A stretch of 23,667 bases of DNA from a virus. The translations under genes and the position numbers were made by a program. Positions 1 to 6,591 of the stretch are shown piece after piece (positions within the stretch are counted from its first letter, which is position 1; every line of letters starts with the position of its first letter). The notes beneath the pieces are model-generated. The model did not search any database and was not told the origin of the DNA. It saw only the letters and a program-made list of their open reading frames with translations. The stretch covers positions 1 through 23,667 of IMG/VR virus record IMGVR_UViG_3300044613_002613. The stretch is one strand, 5' to 3'.

Positions 1-1166
1 ATGTCCCCGGTGTTCTGTCCTCGAACGGAGGACGGGACTTTGGCACCTTCCTCGGGGCGCTGGGCGAACTCGGGTATGGGTGGGCCTACCGAGTCCTGGA
101 CGCTCAATACGTGCGAGTGGGGGGATGGCCCCGAGCCGTCCCGCAGCGCAGACGCCGCGTCTTCGTCGTCGGTCGCCTCATTGAGCGAGGTGCTAGAGAC
201 TGGACCGCTGCCGCCCAGGCTGTCCTTATCCCCGAAGGCTTGCGAAGGCATAATCAGGCGAGCCCAAAGACGCGGAAAGGCGCTCCCTCCGATGCTGAAG
301 GCGGCGCTCGAGGCGGTTGCTGGTGGGACGGAGGCGACTGCGCCGGGACGCTGACGAAGCAGAATGCCAACGGCGCGCAGCGGATGCCCGACAAGGACAA
401 CTTCGGCGCGGTCTTGCAACCGACCGCCTATCGCTGGCAGAACGACGCGCTGGGGTTGCAGCAGGACGATGCCGTGGCCGCGCTGCGGGCATCGGCCGGC
501 AGCTCCGGGTTCCATGAGATGAACCACCCGGTGATCGCGCAGCCCGTCCCGTTTCGTGACGTTTCTCCAACGCTTACTAGTCGAATGCAAGGAAGCAGCG
601 GTTGGGCACCCGTAAACGAAGATGCGCATTTAGTCGGACAGCCCGTGCCTTACGACCTGTTCCAGATCACCGCCCCGGTCAACAGGCAGAACCGAAAGCC
701 CGGTGACCCGTGCCACACGCTTGCGAGGGACAACGCGGCTCATGCGGCGGTGGCGTTCCACCCGTTGCAAGACCCGATCAGCAGCACGGACGGATCAACG
801 CATTGCATGGGAACTGGCGGATCGCAAGGCCACGCCAGCATTGCGGTGGCGTTTCAGCAAAACACACGTGACGAGCTTCGTTACATAAACGGAGATGGAA
901 AAATTGCTGGAGCCCTTGCCGCCGAAGCGGGGATGAAGCAGCAAAACTATTTGGCTCAGGCCATGACCGTGCGCCGTCTTTCGGCAAGGGAATGCGAAAG
1001 ACTCCAGGGCTTCCCGGATGACTACACGCTCATCCCGTGGCGCAAGAAGCCTGCTGAGGATTGCCCGGACGGGCCGCGGTACAAGGCGCTCGGGAACAGC
1101 ATGGCTTGTAATTGTATGGCTTGGATCGGGGAGCAGATCGCAAAGTGGGAGGCCGACCATGCGTGA
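1..1166 (+). CDS. DNA (cytosine-5) methyltransferase, 5'-truncated by window edge
   Basis: This enzyme transfers a methyl group from S-adenosylmethionine to C5 of cytosine in a short target. The gene enters the window already open. Reading from base 3 gives VPGVLSSNGG, which directly follows the usual ENV motif (bases 1-2 would complete an Asn codon). The QRRRRVFVVG motif (motif VIII) is encoded from about base 144. A long variable target-recognition region follows, with phage-type segments such as SPTL, AGALAAEAGMKQQNY and two QPVP[FY] repeats. Motif IX (RRLSARECERLQGFPDDY) and motif X (ALGNSM) close the protein. The SAM-binding motif and the catalytic Pro-Cys are upstream of the window. The gene overlaps the next one by 8 bp. 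Likely roles are protection against host restriction or marking of phage DNA; no restriction nuclease is visible beside it. The target sequence cannot be read from the protein. Confidence 0.93.
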   Translation, partial: VPGVLSSNGGRDFGTFLGALGELGYGWAYRVLDAQYVRVGGWPRAVPQRRRRVFVVGRLIERGARDWTAAAQAVLIPEGLRRHNQASPKTRKGAPSDAEGGARGGCWWDGGDCAGTLTKQNANGAQRMPDKDNFGAVLQPTAYRWQNDALGLQQDDAVAALRASAGSSGFHEMNHPVIAQPVPFRDVSPTLTSRMQGSSGWAPVNEDAHLVGQPVPYDLFQITAPVNRQNRKPGDPCHTLARDNAAHAAVAFHPLQDPISSTDGSTHCMGTGGSQGHASIAVAFQQNTRDELRYINGDGKIAGALAAEAGMKQQNYLAQAMTVRRLSARECERLQGFPDDYTLIPWRKKPAEDCPDGPRYKALGNSMACNCMAWIGEQIAKWEADHA

Positions 1167-1350
1167 CCTAGGAACCCTCGCCATCAGCCTGCGCGTCGGG
1201 GAGAGCGCGGGCATCCACGCCCCGGACGGAACCCTCCTCGCCGTCGTCACCCCCAACGACCAGATGAGCGGCAACATCAAGCTCATCTTCAAGGCACCAA
1301 AGGACGTCCGCATCGTGCGGAGCAAGGAGAACCCGTGGACGAAGCGCTGA
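1159..1350 (+). CDS. CsrA/RsmA-like RNA-binding translational regulator (63 aa)
   Basis: CsrA proteins are small dimers that bind GGA motifs near ribosome binding sites and alter translation or mRNA stability. This 63-residue product aligns with the whole family length: ISLRVGES matches the N-terminal LTRRVGET strand, and GNIKLIFKAPKDVRIVR matches GNQVRIGVNAPKEVSVHR of E. coli CsrA. The arginine equivalent to R44 (in VRSKE) is kept and so is the R7 equivalent, but the R6 equivalent is Leu. The loop between strands is a few residues longer than usual. The ATG at 1159 sits 6 nt after GGGAGG (1147-1152), inside the end of the methyltransferase gene, so translation is probably coupled. Assignment is by eye from motif matching; the family call is likely but RNA binding is inferred. 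Confidence 0.62.
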   Translation: MRDLGTLAISLRVGESAGIHAPDGTLLAVVTPNDQMSGNIKLIFKAPKDVRIVRSKENPWTKR

Positions 1351-1499
1351 CCCTGCTCGTGGCCCGCCTGCGCGCGCGCCTGCGTACCCTGCAGCTCGAG
1401 GGGCTCGCCCTTCGGCACGCGGCTGAGGGGATGCTCCCCGGCGCAGACCGAGAAACCCTGCTGCGATTCCTGACCGCCCTCGACGAGGAAATCCCGTGA
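1335..1499 (+). CDS. Small hypothetical protein (54 aa)
   Basis: This short frame starts with GTG at 1335, 5 nt after a strong AAGGAG (1324-1329). It overlaps the end of the CsrA-like gene, and its stop overlaps the start of the next gene (GTGA). The product is a mostly helical, Leu/Arg-rich peptide (LLVARLRARLRTLQ near the start, then an acidic tail ending DEEIP). I do not recognise a family. The good ribosome binding site and tight packing on both sides support it as a real gene. Without it there would be an otherwise odd 145-bp gap in a compact operon. Confidence 0.55.
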   Translation: MDEALTLLVARLRARLRTLQLEGLALRHAAEGMLPGADRETLLRFLTALDEEIP

Positions 1500-1711
1500 G
1501 CGACCCCCTGATGCTGACCGCCATTCGCGTGCGCGCTTCCATGCGCGACTGCCGCAACCACGCCGCGCGTTTGCTCTCGGAGAAGACCGAGGACAAGGCG
1601 GTCGTGGGCGTCCTCCTCGAAGCCGCCAGCGCGATGGAGTGGGCGCTCGCCGCGATCCCCAGCGCCGGCGCCGCCGAGGTCGCGCGCGAGCTCTACAAAG
1701 GCGAAGGGTGA
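1496..1711 (+). CDS. Small hypothetical protein (71 aa)
   Basis: The GTG start at 1496 overlaps the previous stop and is preceded by GAGGAA (1485-1490). An ATG five codons later (1511) is a weaker alternative. The product has an N-terminal basic helix (RVRASMRDCRNHAARLL) followed by an Ala-rich helical stretch. No catalytic motif or membrane segment is visible and the family is not recognised. Its place between a CsrA-like gene and rusA suggests an accessory early protein, but no function can be given. Confidence 0.6.
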   Translation: MSDPLMLTAIRVRASMRDCRNHAARLLSEKTEDKAVVGVLLEAASAMEWALAAIPSAGAAEVARELYKGEG

Positions 1712-1715
1712 GACC

Positions 1716-1916
1716 ATGCCGCGGAGGAAGGCGAGCGAGGAAGAGGTGGACGTCGTGGAGCGCGTCCAGATGCTCGACAGGCCAGACCCCCTGCACCGCG
1801 AGCTCGTCGAGCACGTCGTGTACCTGCGCGAGCAGATGGCCCACATGACCCGCGACCTCAACCGCTGCCGCCAGGAGCGACTCCTTGCACTCAACCACAA
1901 GCTCCGCACCGATTGA
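1716..1916 (+). CDS. Small charged helical protein (66 aa), function unknown
   Basis: ATG at 1716 follows the previous stop by 4 nt. The product is highly charged. It opens with a basic-acidic segment (PRRKASEEEVDVVERVQML) and ends in a likely coiled coil (YLREQMAHMTRDLNRCRQER) of about 25 residues. The 3' end overlaps the start of rusA by 32 bp, so the two are probably translated together. Similar small coiled-coil proteins are common next to phage recombination genes, but I do not recognise this one. Confidence 0.6.
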   Translation: MPRRKASEEEVDVVERVQMLDRPDPLHRELVEHVVYLREQMAHMTRDLNRCRQERLLALNHKLRTD

Positions 1917-2328
1917 GTTCACGGTCCCCGGGGACGCCGCCCCGCAGGGCAGCAAGCGCGCCGTGCGGCTCCGCAACGGGCGCACCGTGCTGCTCGAGTC
2001 GTCCAAGCGCCTCAAGCCCTGGCGCGCGCTGGTGAGCCTCGCCGCCGCCGAGGCATGGCAGGGACCGCCGTGCGCGGGCGCGGTCGCCATCGGCCTCGCG
2101 TTCGTCTTCGTGCGCCCCAAGAGCCACCTGACCACAAAGGGCGCGCTGCGCGCCGGGGCGCCCACCCACCCGGGCAAGCCGGACATCGACAAGCTCTGCC
2201 GAGGCGTCTTGGACGGCCTGACGGGCATCGTCTACGGGGATGACGCCCAAGTCGTGGCCCTCGTGGCGACCAAGGAATACGGGGAAACGGCCCACACCCG
2301 AATCAAGGCGACCCCCTTGACGGCGTGA
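1885..2328 (+). CDS. rusA: RusA-family Holliday junction resolvase
   Basis: RusA cuts four-way DNA junctions, resolving recombination or replication intermediates before packaging. The 147-residue product is close to the usual family length (about 120). It carries the signature GKPDIDKLCRGVLDGL followed by VYGDDAQV and a conserved Lys in ATKEYGE. Asp100, Asp102 and Asp120 fit the metal-binding acidic triad of the family. The N-terminal IEFTVPGDAAPQGSKR matches the first strand and the P-x-KxR region. The start is probably TTG at 1885, 7 nt after AGGAG (1873-1877); there is no ATG that keeps the N-terminal domain. It lies just upstream of erf and gp157 genes, a typical phage recombination set. 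Confidence 0.92.
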   Translation: MHSTTSSAPIEFTVPGDAAPQGSKRAVRLRNGRTVLLESSKRLKPWRALVSLAAAEAWQGPPCAGAVAIGLAFVFVRPKSHLTTKGALRAGAPTHPGKPDIDKLCRGVLDGLTGIVYGDDAQVVALVATKEYGETAHTRIKATPLTA

Positions 2329-2344
2329 TGCGGGGGCGTATACT
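2317..2344 (+). promoter_or_regulatory. Candidate sigma-70 promoter upstream of erf
   Basis: TTGACG (2317-2322) and TATACT (2339-2344) are separated by 16 bp, each one mismatch from consensus. They overlap the last codons of rusA and lie about 60 bp before the erf start. In a GC-rich sequence this match stands out, and it sits in the only sizeable gap (2329-2404) of the + strand block. It would drive erf and gp157 independently of the upstream genes. Prediction only. Confidence 0.5.
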
Positions 2345-2404
2345 GCGCCTGCCTTGCGCGTTGCGGGGCACGGGCGCGGCGAACCGCGCAGCAGAGGAGA
2401 ACGC

Positions 2405-3175
2405 ATGAACCAGTCACCCACCATCGGGGCGCTTGCCACGGCACTCGCCAAGGCGAACCTCAAGCTGTCGAACCCCACGTTCGACAAGCGCAACAGCCAC
2501 TTCAACAACGGGTACGCATCGCTCGCGGCCGTCCTGAACGCGATCCGCCAGCCGCTCGCCGAGCAGGGGCTCTCGCTCGTCCAAACGATCAGCACCGAGC
2601 CCGGGCACGTGACCATCACGACGAGCCTGCTGCACGCCTCGGGCGAATGGCTCTCGTCGGACGTGTCCGTGTCGGTGCAGAACAACGCCACCGCCCAGGC
2701 GGTCGGCGGGGCGACCACCTACATGAGGCGCTATTCGGCCCTCGCCATGTGCGGCATCGCCGGCGACGACGATGACGCCGAGGAGGACCGCCGCGACCGC
2801 GAGGAGCGCAAGCCGATGGCCGCGCCCACCAAGCGCCCCGCCTTCAAGCCCCAGGCCGCGAAGGGCGCGCCCCCCGTGCCCCCGCCGCCGGCCGAGAAGG
2901 TTGAGGTGCCCGCGCCCGCCTCCGACGATGGCTACCCCGACGAGTACGAGGGCGACTTCGACGTCGTCCGCATCGCCGAGCGCCCCGGGCGACCCATCGC
3001 CATCGCGGTGGTCGGCGAGCACGGCAATGCGTGGCTGGCGACGACCGTCGCCGAGTACGCCGAGCTCGCACGCAAGGCCCAGGAGGCGAAGCAGCCCATC
3101 CGCCTGCACGTTGACCGGGTCGGGGAGAAGCTTGAGATCATGCGCGTGATCCGCCGGCAGGAGGTGGCCCGGTGA
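2405..3175 (+). CDS. erf: ERF-family single-strand DNA annealing recombinase
   Basis: ERF proteins bind single-stranded DNA and anneal complementary strands during phage recombination or circularisation. The N-terminal ~145 residues carry the family pattern: FNNGYASLAAVLNAIRQPL, then EQGLSLVQTI, a TSLLHASGEWLSS strand, and the hallmark AQAVGGATTYMRRYSALAMC followed by GIAGDDDDAEE. A Pro/Ala/Lys-rich linker (about 150-185) leads to a small C-terminal domain (about 190-256) beginning DFDVVRIAERPGRPIAIAVV. The start is ATG at 2405, just after AGAGGAGA; a 17-codon extension to GTG at 2354 lacks such a site. Its stop overlaps the next gene by 4 bp. A host or phage exonuclease partner is not seen in the window. 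Confidence 0.93.
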   Translation: MNQSPTIGALATALAKANLKLSNPTFDKRNSHFNNGYASLAAVLNAIRQPLAEQGLSLVQTISTEPGHVTITTSLLHASGEWLSSDVSVSVQNNATAQAVGGATTYMRRYSALAMCGIAGDDDDAEEDRRDREERKPMAAPTKRPAFKPQAAKGAPPVPPPPAEKVEVPAPASDDGYPDEYEGDFDVVRIAERPGRPIAIAVVGEHGNAWLATTVAEYAELARKAQEAKQPIRLHVDRVGEKLEIMRVIRRQEVAR

Positions 3176-3678
3176 GCCTCTACGCCATCCAGAACGAGAT
3201 TGAGTCCCTGATTGACGCTTTGCTTGAGGGGGGCGGCACGGACATGGCGGCGAACGAGGCGCTGGAGCAGCACCTCGCCGGCCTTGACGAGGCGCTTGAC
3301 GAGAAGGCCGAGGCCTACGCCAGCGTGATCCGCAGCCTCGAGCTGCGGGCGCGGGCGCGCAAGGACGAGGCGTCCCGCATCCGCGACCTGGCCGAGGCCG
3401 ACGAGGCCGTGGCCGACCGCCTCAAGAAGCGGCTCAAGGAGGCGATGGAAGCCACGGGGAAGACCAAGATCGACACCCCGCGCTTCAAGCTGTCGGTCGC
3501 CGGCAACGGGGGCAAGCAGCCCCTCATCGTGGACGGCAGCGCCGACGACCTCCCGCCGCAGTTCCGGGTGGTGCGCCACGAGCCGAACAAGGACGCCATC
3601 CGCGCCGCGCTCGAGGCAGGACAGGCCGTCCCCGGCTGCACCCTGCTTCCGCGCGGCACCAGCCTGCGGATCAAGTAG
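3172..3678 (+). CDS. Siphovirus Gp157-family protein
   Basis: Gp157-family proteins are phage early proteins usually found beside ERF or other annealing recombinases; their biochemical role is not settled. The 168-residue product shows the expected layout: an N-terminal helix pair (IQNEIESLIDALLEGGG), a long charged coiled coil from about 40 to 105 (ending RLKKRLKEAMEATGKTKIDT), then a beta-rich tail with FKLSVAGNGG, LPPQFR and the closing PGCTLLPRGTSLRIK. GTG at 3172 follows AGGAGG by 7 nt and overlaps the erf stop (GTGA). Its own stop lies 8 bp inside the convergent gene. Confidence 0.86.
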   Translation: MSLYAIQNEIESLIDALLEGGGTDMAANEALEQHLAGLDEALDEKAEAYASVIRSLELRARARKDEASRIRDLAEADEAVADRLKKRLKEAMEATGKTKIDTPRFKLSVAGNGGKQPLIVDGSADDLPPQFRVVRHEPNKDAIRAALEAGQAVPGCTLLPRGTSLRIK

Positions 3679-4117
3679 CGTCAGGACTCTCCTCGCCCCC
3701 GGTCGGCTCCGCAGGACGCGGGTCGGCCGGGGGCTTTGCGTTGAACGGCACCATCCGGTTCAGCGCATCCCGCCGGCGCTGGCACGGGCCGCAGGGCTTG
3801 ATGCCCACCGCCTTGGTCCCGCGCTCAATCAAGTCCCCGAGGCCGCGCAGGGGGGCAGGCGTGCCCCCAGAGGCGTCCGGGGCCGCCGGGGGCTCCGAGG
3901 GCCGTCCCTGCGGGGGGAGCGCCCTGGGGGCCGTCCCGCGCCCGTAGACGGGCGGCTCGCGGAGGTTGCCCTCCCGGCCCGTGCGGCTGGGGCAGGACGC
4001 GCACCCGGCCACGTCGAGGTTCAAGCGGCAATGGGCGACCTTCCCCGCCACGTACCAGGAGCGGCAGTCCACGATGGGGAGCTCGATGGCCCCAAGCTTG
4101 ACGGTCCCGAGGCTCAT
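3671..4117 (-). CDS. Cys-cluster protein, putative metal-binding, last gene of late operon
   Basis: The 148-residue product has two cysteine groups: C18, C30, C39 and C42 in the N-terminal domain (the last two as CASCP), and C109/C112 in KPCGPCQRRRDALNRMVPF near the C-terminus. Between them is a Pro-rich, probably disordered stretch (about 55-85). The pattern suggests zinc or another metal, but no known fold is certain. KPCGxC followed by LNRMVPF is a motif I associate with small phage proteins of unknown role. ATG at 4117 overlaps the stop of the Cys-rich gene upstream (ATGA). The stop overlaps gp157 on the other strand by 8 bp. Confidence 0.78.
   Translation of the reverse strand: MSLGTVKLGAIELPIVDCRSWYVAGKVAHCRLNLDVAGCASCPSRTGREGNLREPPVYGRGTAPRALPPQGRPSEPPAAPDASGGTPAPLRGLGDLIERGTKAVGIKPCGPCQRRRDALNRMVPFNAKPPADPRPAEPTGGEESPDAT
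3695..3737 (+). terminator. Candidate terminator for the + strand block
   Basis: GCCCCCGGTCGG (3695-3706) can pair with TCGGCCGGGGGC (3723-3734) over 12 bp with two G-T wobbles. The loop is 16 nt and TTT follows. It lies 16 bp past the gp157 stop, within the 3' coding part of the opposing gene. The U-tract is short, so efficiency is uncertain. Confidence 0.4.
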
Positions 4118-5946
4118 AGCACCTGGATGGGGGTGGCGAGGGTCTCGCAGTAGCGGTCGGCCTGCTGGAAGACGTCAATGCACTCCCCGGCGTAGAAGGG
4201 GTCTTCGCAGCCGAGCACCTCGTAGACGAAGGGGTACGAACGGCAGTTGATCTGGGAGATCGACGGCAGGCCGCCGAGGCCGCCGCCGCACAAGGACTGC
4301 CAGCCCTCGAGCACGGTCACGCCCTCGACCACCACGTCAAGCAGCGGGTAGCCCGTCACGGCATCGCACTTCGGGACGGTCAGGGTCGGGTTGCCTGCCG
4401 TGCAGATGGTCGTGTCGCAGTACTCCTGCTCGACCTGGCGCATCTCGTAGCGGGCGCCGCAGGCGTATTCCGCAGGCGACAGGCACTGCAGCTCGTAGCC
4501 CTCCTCGTCGTCGCCCGTGGCGCTGATGGCGAGGTTGATGACGTCCGTGGACGAGCCCACGCAGTTGCCGGCCACGGAGTAGGCCGAGATCAGGGTCTGC
4601 GCGGCGCACACGTAGAACCGCTTGGAGCGGCCCTTGAATATGGCCTTGAACTTCGTCGCGCTCACGATCTCGCAGCGGTCGAAGACGAGCTCGTCCGCGT
4701 CCTGGCCTCCCGGTCCATATGCCGGCCGCTGCCCGGGCGGCCCCTCGGGGCAGGAATCGCAGGTCTGCCGGATGCCGAACCAGAAGCAGCCGCCCCACAC
4801 CTCGTCGGCCTGGGCCGAAAGGAAAGGGGTGTTCACGCTCAGGTCGTTGATCGCGTCCGCGATGTGCTTGGCGTTGCCGCTGTACACGAAGACGCTCGGG
4901 TCGCCGAATCCCGCCCCGGGGCACAGCGAGATGCGGATGCCCGTGTTCGGGTCTTGCAGCGCCGACCCGGCGAAGTACCACGGCACGACCACGCCGCCGC
5001 CCGTGAACAGCGCGTCAAGCTGCGCCAGCGCGGTCGGGTCGTTTGGGTCAATGGCCGTGGCGCAGAAGTCGTAGGTCACGGTCAGGACGTCCTGCTCAAA
5101 CCACGTAAAGTCGTCGTTCTCGTCAAGGCACGGGTTGACCGCGTAGCAGGTGCGGACGCTGTAGGTTGCCTTGGGGTCGTCGCACGTGGTCGGGGGGTCG
5201 GTCGGCGGGTTGCAGTTGTCGATCCCGCAGCAGGGGCTGCACGGGAAGCACTCGGCGCAGTCAAGCGTGACCGTCTGCGAGTAGGTGCGCTGCCCCAGGC
5301 AGGATGCCGGGACGTCCTCGGGGATGCAGTAGCCGATCTCCTGGCTCGCCTTCACGGTGGACTGGTAGTGGTCGATGGGCGGGCAGTTCTCGCAGCGCTG
5401 ATCCCAGTTTGCCCCGAAGGTCGCGTAGCAGTAGGTCAGGTTTGACCGCACCGTCACGGGCTTTGACGGCACGATGCCCCATTGGTCAGCCAGGTCGTAG
5501 GGCTCAAACACGTATGCCCAGCACGGCCACGAGAGCAGCGGCGTTTCCGGGTACACGAGGTTCACCACGCACGTGTCCGGCGGATCAATCAGCACCGGGT
5601 CGCAGCAGCCCTCCTCCTCGGGGTCGATGGTGCGCGTCCCCGCGTAGGTGCCCTGGTTCCAGACGCCGCCCCCCGTGGGGCAGACGCCGCCCGGGTTGGC
5701 GACCACCGCCGTCATCACGTAGGTGCAGCACCCCAGGGTCATCTTGATGCAGGTCGCCGGCGTCAGGATGATGGGGACCGCCAGCCCCTGCGCGACCGCG
5801 TAGGACGGGCACCACTTGACGTCGGGGCCGTCAGCGCAGTCGAGCGGGCAGCACGGGTCCGGGCAGACCGAGAAGACGTAATACTCAGCCGGGTAGATCG
5901 GCGGCTCGGTCGGGCAGCAGCACTCGTATGCCGGGATCGCGCTCAC
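4114..5946 (-). CDS. Very cysteine-rich phage protein (610 aa), likely virion surface/tail
   Basis: By my count about 48 of 610 residues are Cys (near 8%), spread along the whole length as CC, CCC and CxxC groups: ECCCPTEPP at the start, SVCPDPCCPLDC, CAECFPCSPCC near 230. The protein is otherwise rich in aromatic residues, Pro, Thr and Asp, with short beta-type segments, and has no signal peptide or membrane helix. It lies at the distal end of the structural operon, after the tail fibre and the membrane-protein cluster. It could be a disulfide- or metal-stabilised adhesin, spike or decoration protein; this is inference. Start is GTG at 5946, which has no Shine-Dalgarno and overlaps the stop of a tiny upstream frame. 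Its stop overlaps the next gene (ATGA). I do not recognise the family. Confidence 0.88.
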   Translation of the reverse strand: MSAIPAYECCCPTEPPIYPAEYYVFSVCPDPCCPLDCADGPDVKWCPSYAVAQGLAVPIILTPATCIKMTLGCCTYVMTAVVANPGGVCPTGGGVWNQGTYAGTRTIDPEEEGCCDPVLIDPPDTCVVNLVYPETPLLSWPCWAYVFEPYDLADQWGIVPSKPVTVRSNLTYCYATFGANWDQRCENCPPIDHYQSTVKASQEIGYCIPEDVPASCLGQRTYSQTVTLDCAECFPCSPCCGIDNCNPPTDPPTTCDDPKATYSVRTCYAVNPCLDENDDFTWFEQDVLTVTYDFCATAIDPNDPTALAQLDALFTGGGVVVPWYFAGSALQDPNTGIRISLCPGAGFGDPSVFVYSGNAKHIADAINDLSVNTPFLSAQADEVWGGCFWFGIRQTCDSCPEGPPGQRPAYGPGGQDADELVFDRCEIVSATKFKAIFKGRSKRFYVCAAQTLISAYSVAGNCVGSSTDVINLAISATGDDEEGYELQCLSPAEYACGARYEMRQVEQEYCDTTICTAGNPTLTVPKCDAVTGYPLLDVVVEGVTVLEGWQSLCGGGLGGLPSISQINCRSYPFVYEVLGCEDPFYAGECIDVFQQADRYCETLATPIQVL

Positions 5947-6056
5947 GCCACGATCACGAGGCAGAACAGGAGGACGGCCTTCAGCACTTGATCCAGCCCT
6001 TCTTGCAGGCGACGAACGTCAGCGCCGCGCCGGCGACGAAGCAGAGGACCGACCAC
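5943..6056 (-). CDS. Possible overlapping small hydrophobic ORF (14-37 aa)
   Basis: A frame offset by -1 relative to the 37-residue gene at 5981-6094 stays open from GTG at 6056 to TGA at 5943 and ends in a hydrophobic helix, VLKAVLLFCLVIVA. A shorter version starts at GTG 5987, which overlaps the 37-residue gene's stop and follows AGAAGGG. Its TGA overlaps the GTG start of the Cys-rich gene in the GTGA manner used across this operon. That geometry, and the lack of a Shine-Dalgarno for the next gene, argue that it is translated. Length and overlap make it uncertain. Confidence 0.33.
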   Translation of the reverse strand: MVGPLLRRRRGADVRRLQEGLDQVLKAVLLFCLVIVA

Positions 6057-6094
6057 CAGAGGGTTCCGAGGGCGTCAGCGAGAATCGGGCTCAT
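5981..6094 (-). CDS. Small single-span membrane protein (37 aa), lysis-cluster candidate
   Basis: ATG at 6094 overlaps the stop of the upstream lipobox gene (ATGA). The product has one clear membrane helix (about residues 9-30, WWSVLCFVAGAALTFVAC) followed by a basic tail, KKGWIKC. This topology is common for small holin or antiholin-like proteins, and its neighbours also have membrane segments. Function is inferred from size and setting only. Confidence 0.55.
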   Translation of the reverse strand: MSPILADALGTLWWSVLCFVAGAALTFVACKKGWIKC

Positions 6095-6591
6095 GTGCTT
6101 TCCTTGTCTTTGCGGCGTTCCTTGGCGCGGCGGAATGCCGCGTCGAACTCCGGGTCTTGCCGCAGCGCGGCGATGAACTCCCGGTCGCCTTCCGGCCGGG
6201 ACGGGTCGAGCATACTGACGGCGAGGTCGGCGCGGCTTTGGGTCTTGCGAGGTATCCAGCCCAAAGCGGCCCGAATACCGCTTCCCAGACCCGTCTGCCA
6301 CAGGACAACCACGAGGCAGACCGCGCAAATGGCCCCAGCGACCCAGATGAGCATGGAAACCCACGGGGGGGTTCGGTCGACCGTCCCGGGGAGGTCTTCG
6401 TGGATGTGCGCCGCGAGCTCGTCGATCTTCCTGGCATGGGTCACCGTCACCTTGTCTCCCGTGGCCGTGCCGTGCTCCACGAGGAGCCCAGCCTCGGCGC
6501 GGATGTCGTTGGCGCTGGCGGCGATGCGCGCCGTGGGGCTGCAGCCCGCCAGGATGCCCCAGGACGCGACCGCGACGAGCAGGCGGGTCAC
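6091..6591 (-). CDS. Lipobox protein with membrane helix, u-spanin-like candidate (166 aa)
   Basis: The N-terminus is a lipoprotein signal: MTRLLVAVASWGILAGC with lipobox L14-A-G-C17. A soluble helical stretch (18-75) leads to a strong transmembrane helix at about 77-98 (WVSMLIWVAGAICAVCLVVV), then a charged C-terminal region (99-166) ending KERRKDKEST. A lipoprotein that also carries a membrane span is the plan of unimolecular spanins, which join outer and inner membranes at lysis. The roughly 68-residue tail after the span is longer than in the classic T1 type, so an ordinary membrane protein is possible. The start is GTG at 6591, overlapping the upstream stop (GTGA). Confidence 0.72.
   Translation of the reverse strand: MTRLLVAVASWGILAGCSPTARIAASANDIRAEAGLLVEHGTATGDKVTVTHARKIDELAAHIHEDLPGTVDRTPPWVSMLIWVAGAICAVCLVVVLWQTGLGSGIRAALGWIPRKTQSRADLAVSMLDPSRPEGDREFIAALRQDPEFDAAFRRAKERRKDKEST

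Noticed and set aside
1-354. Open frame from ATG at base 1
   Set aside because: Wrong frame; the frame from base 3 continues the methyltransferase motifs.
2354-2404. Upstream extension of the ERF protein to GTG 2354
   Set aside because: No ribosome site, non-conserved residues, and ATG 2405 has AGAGGAGA immediately upstream.
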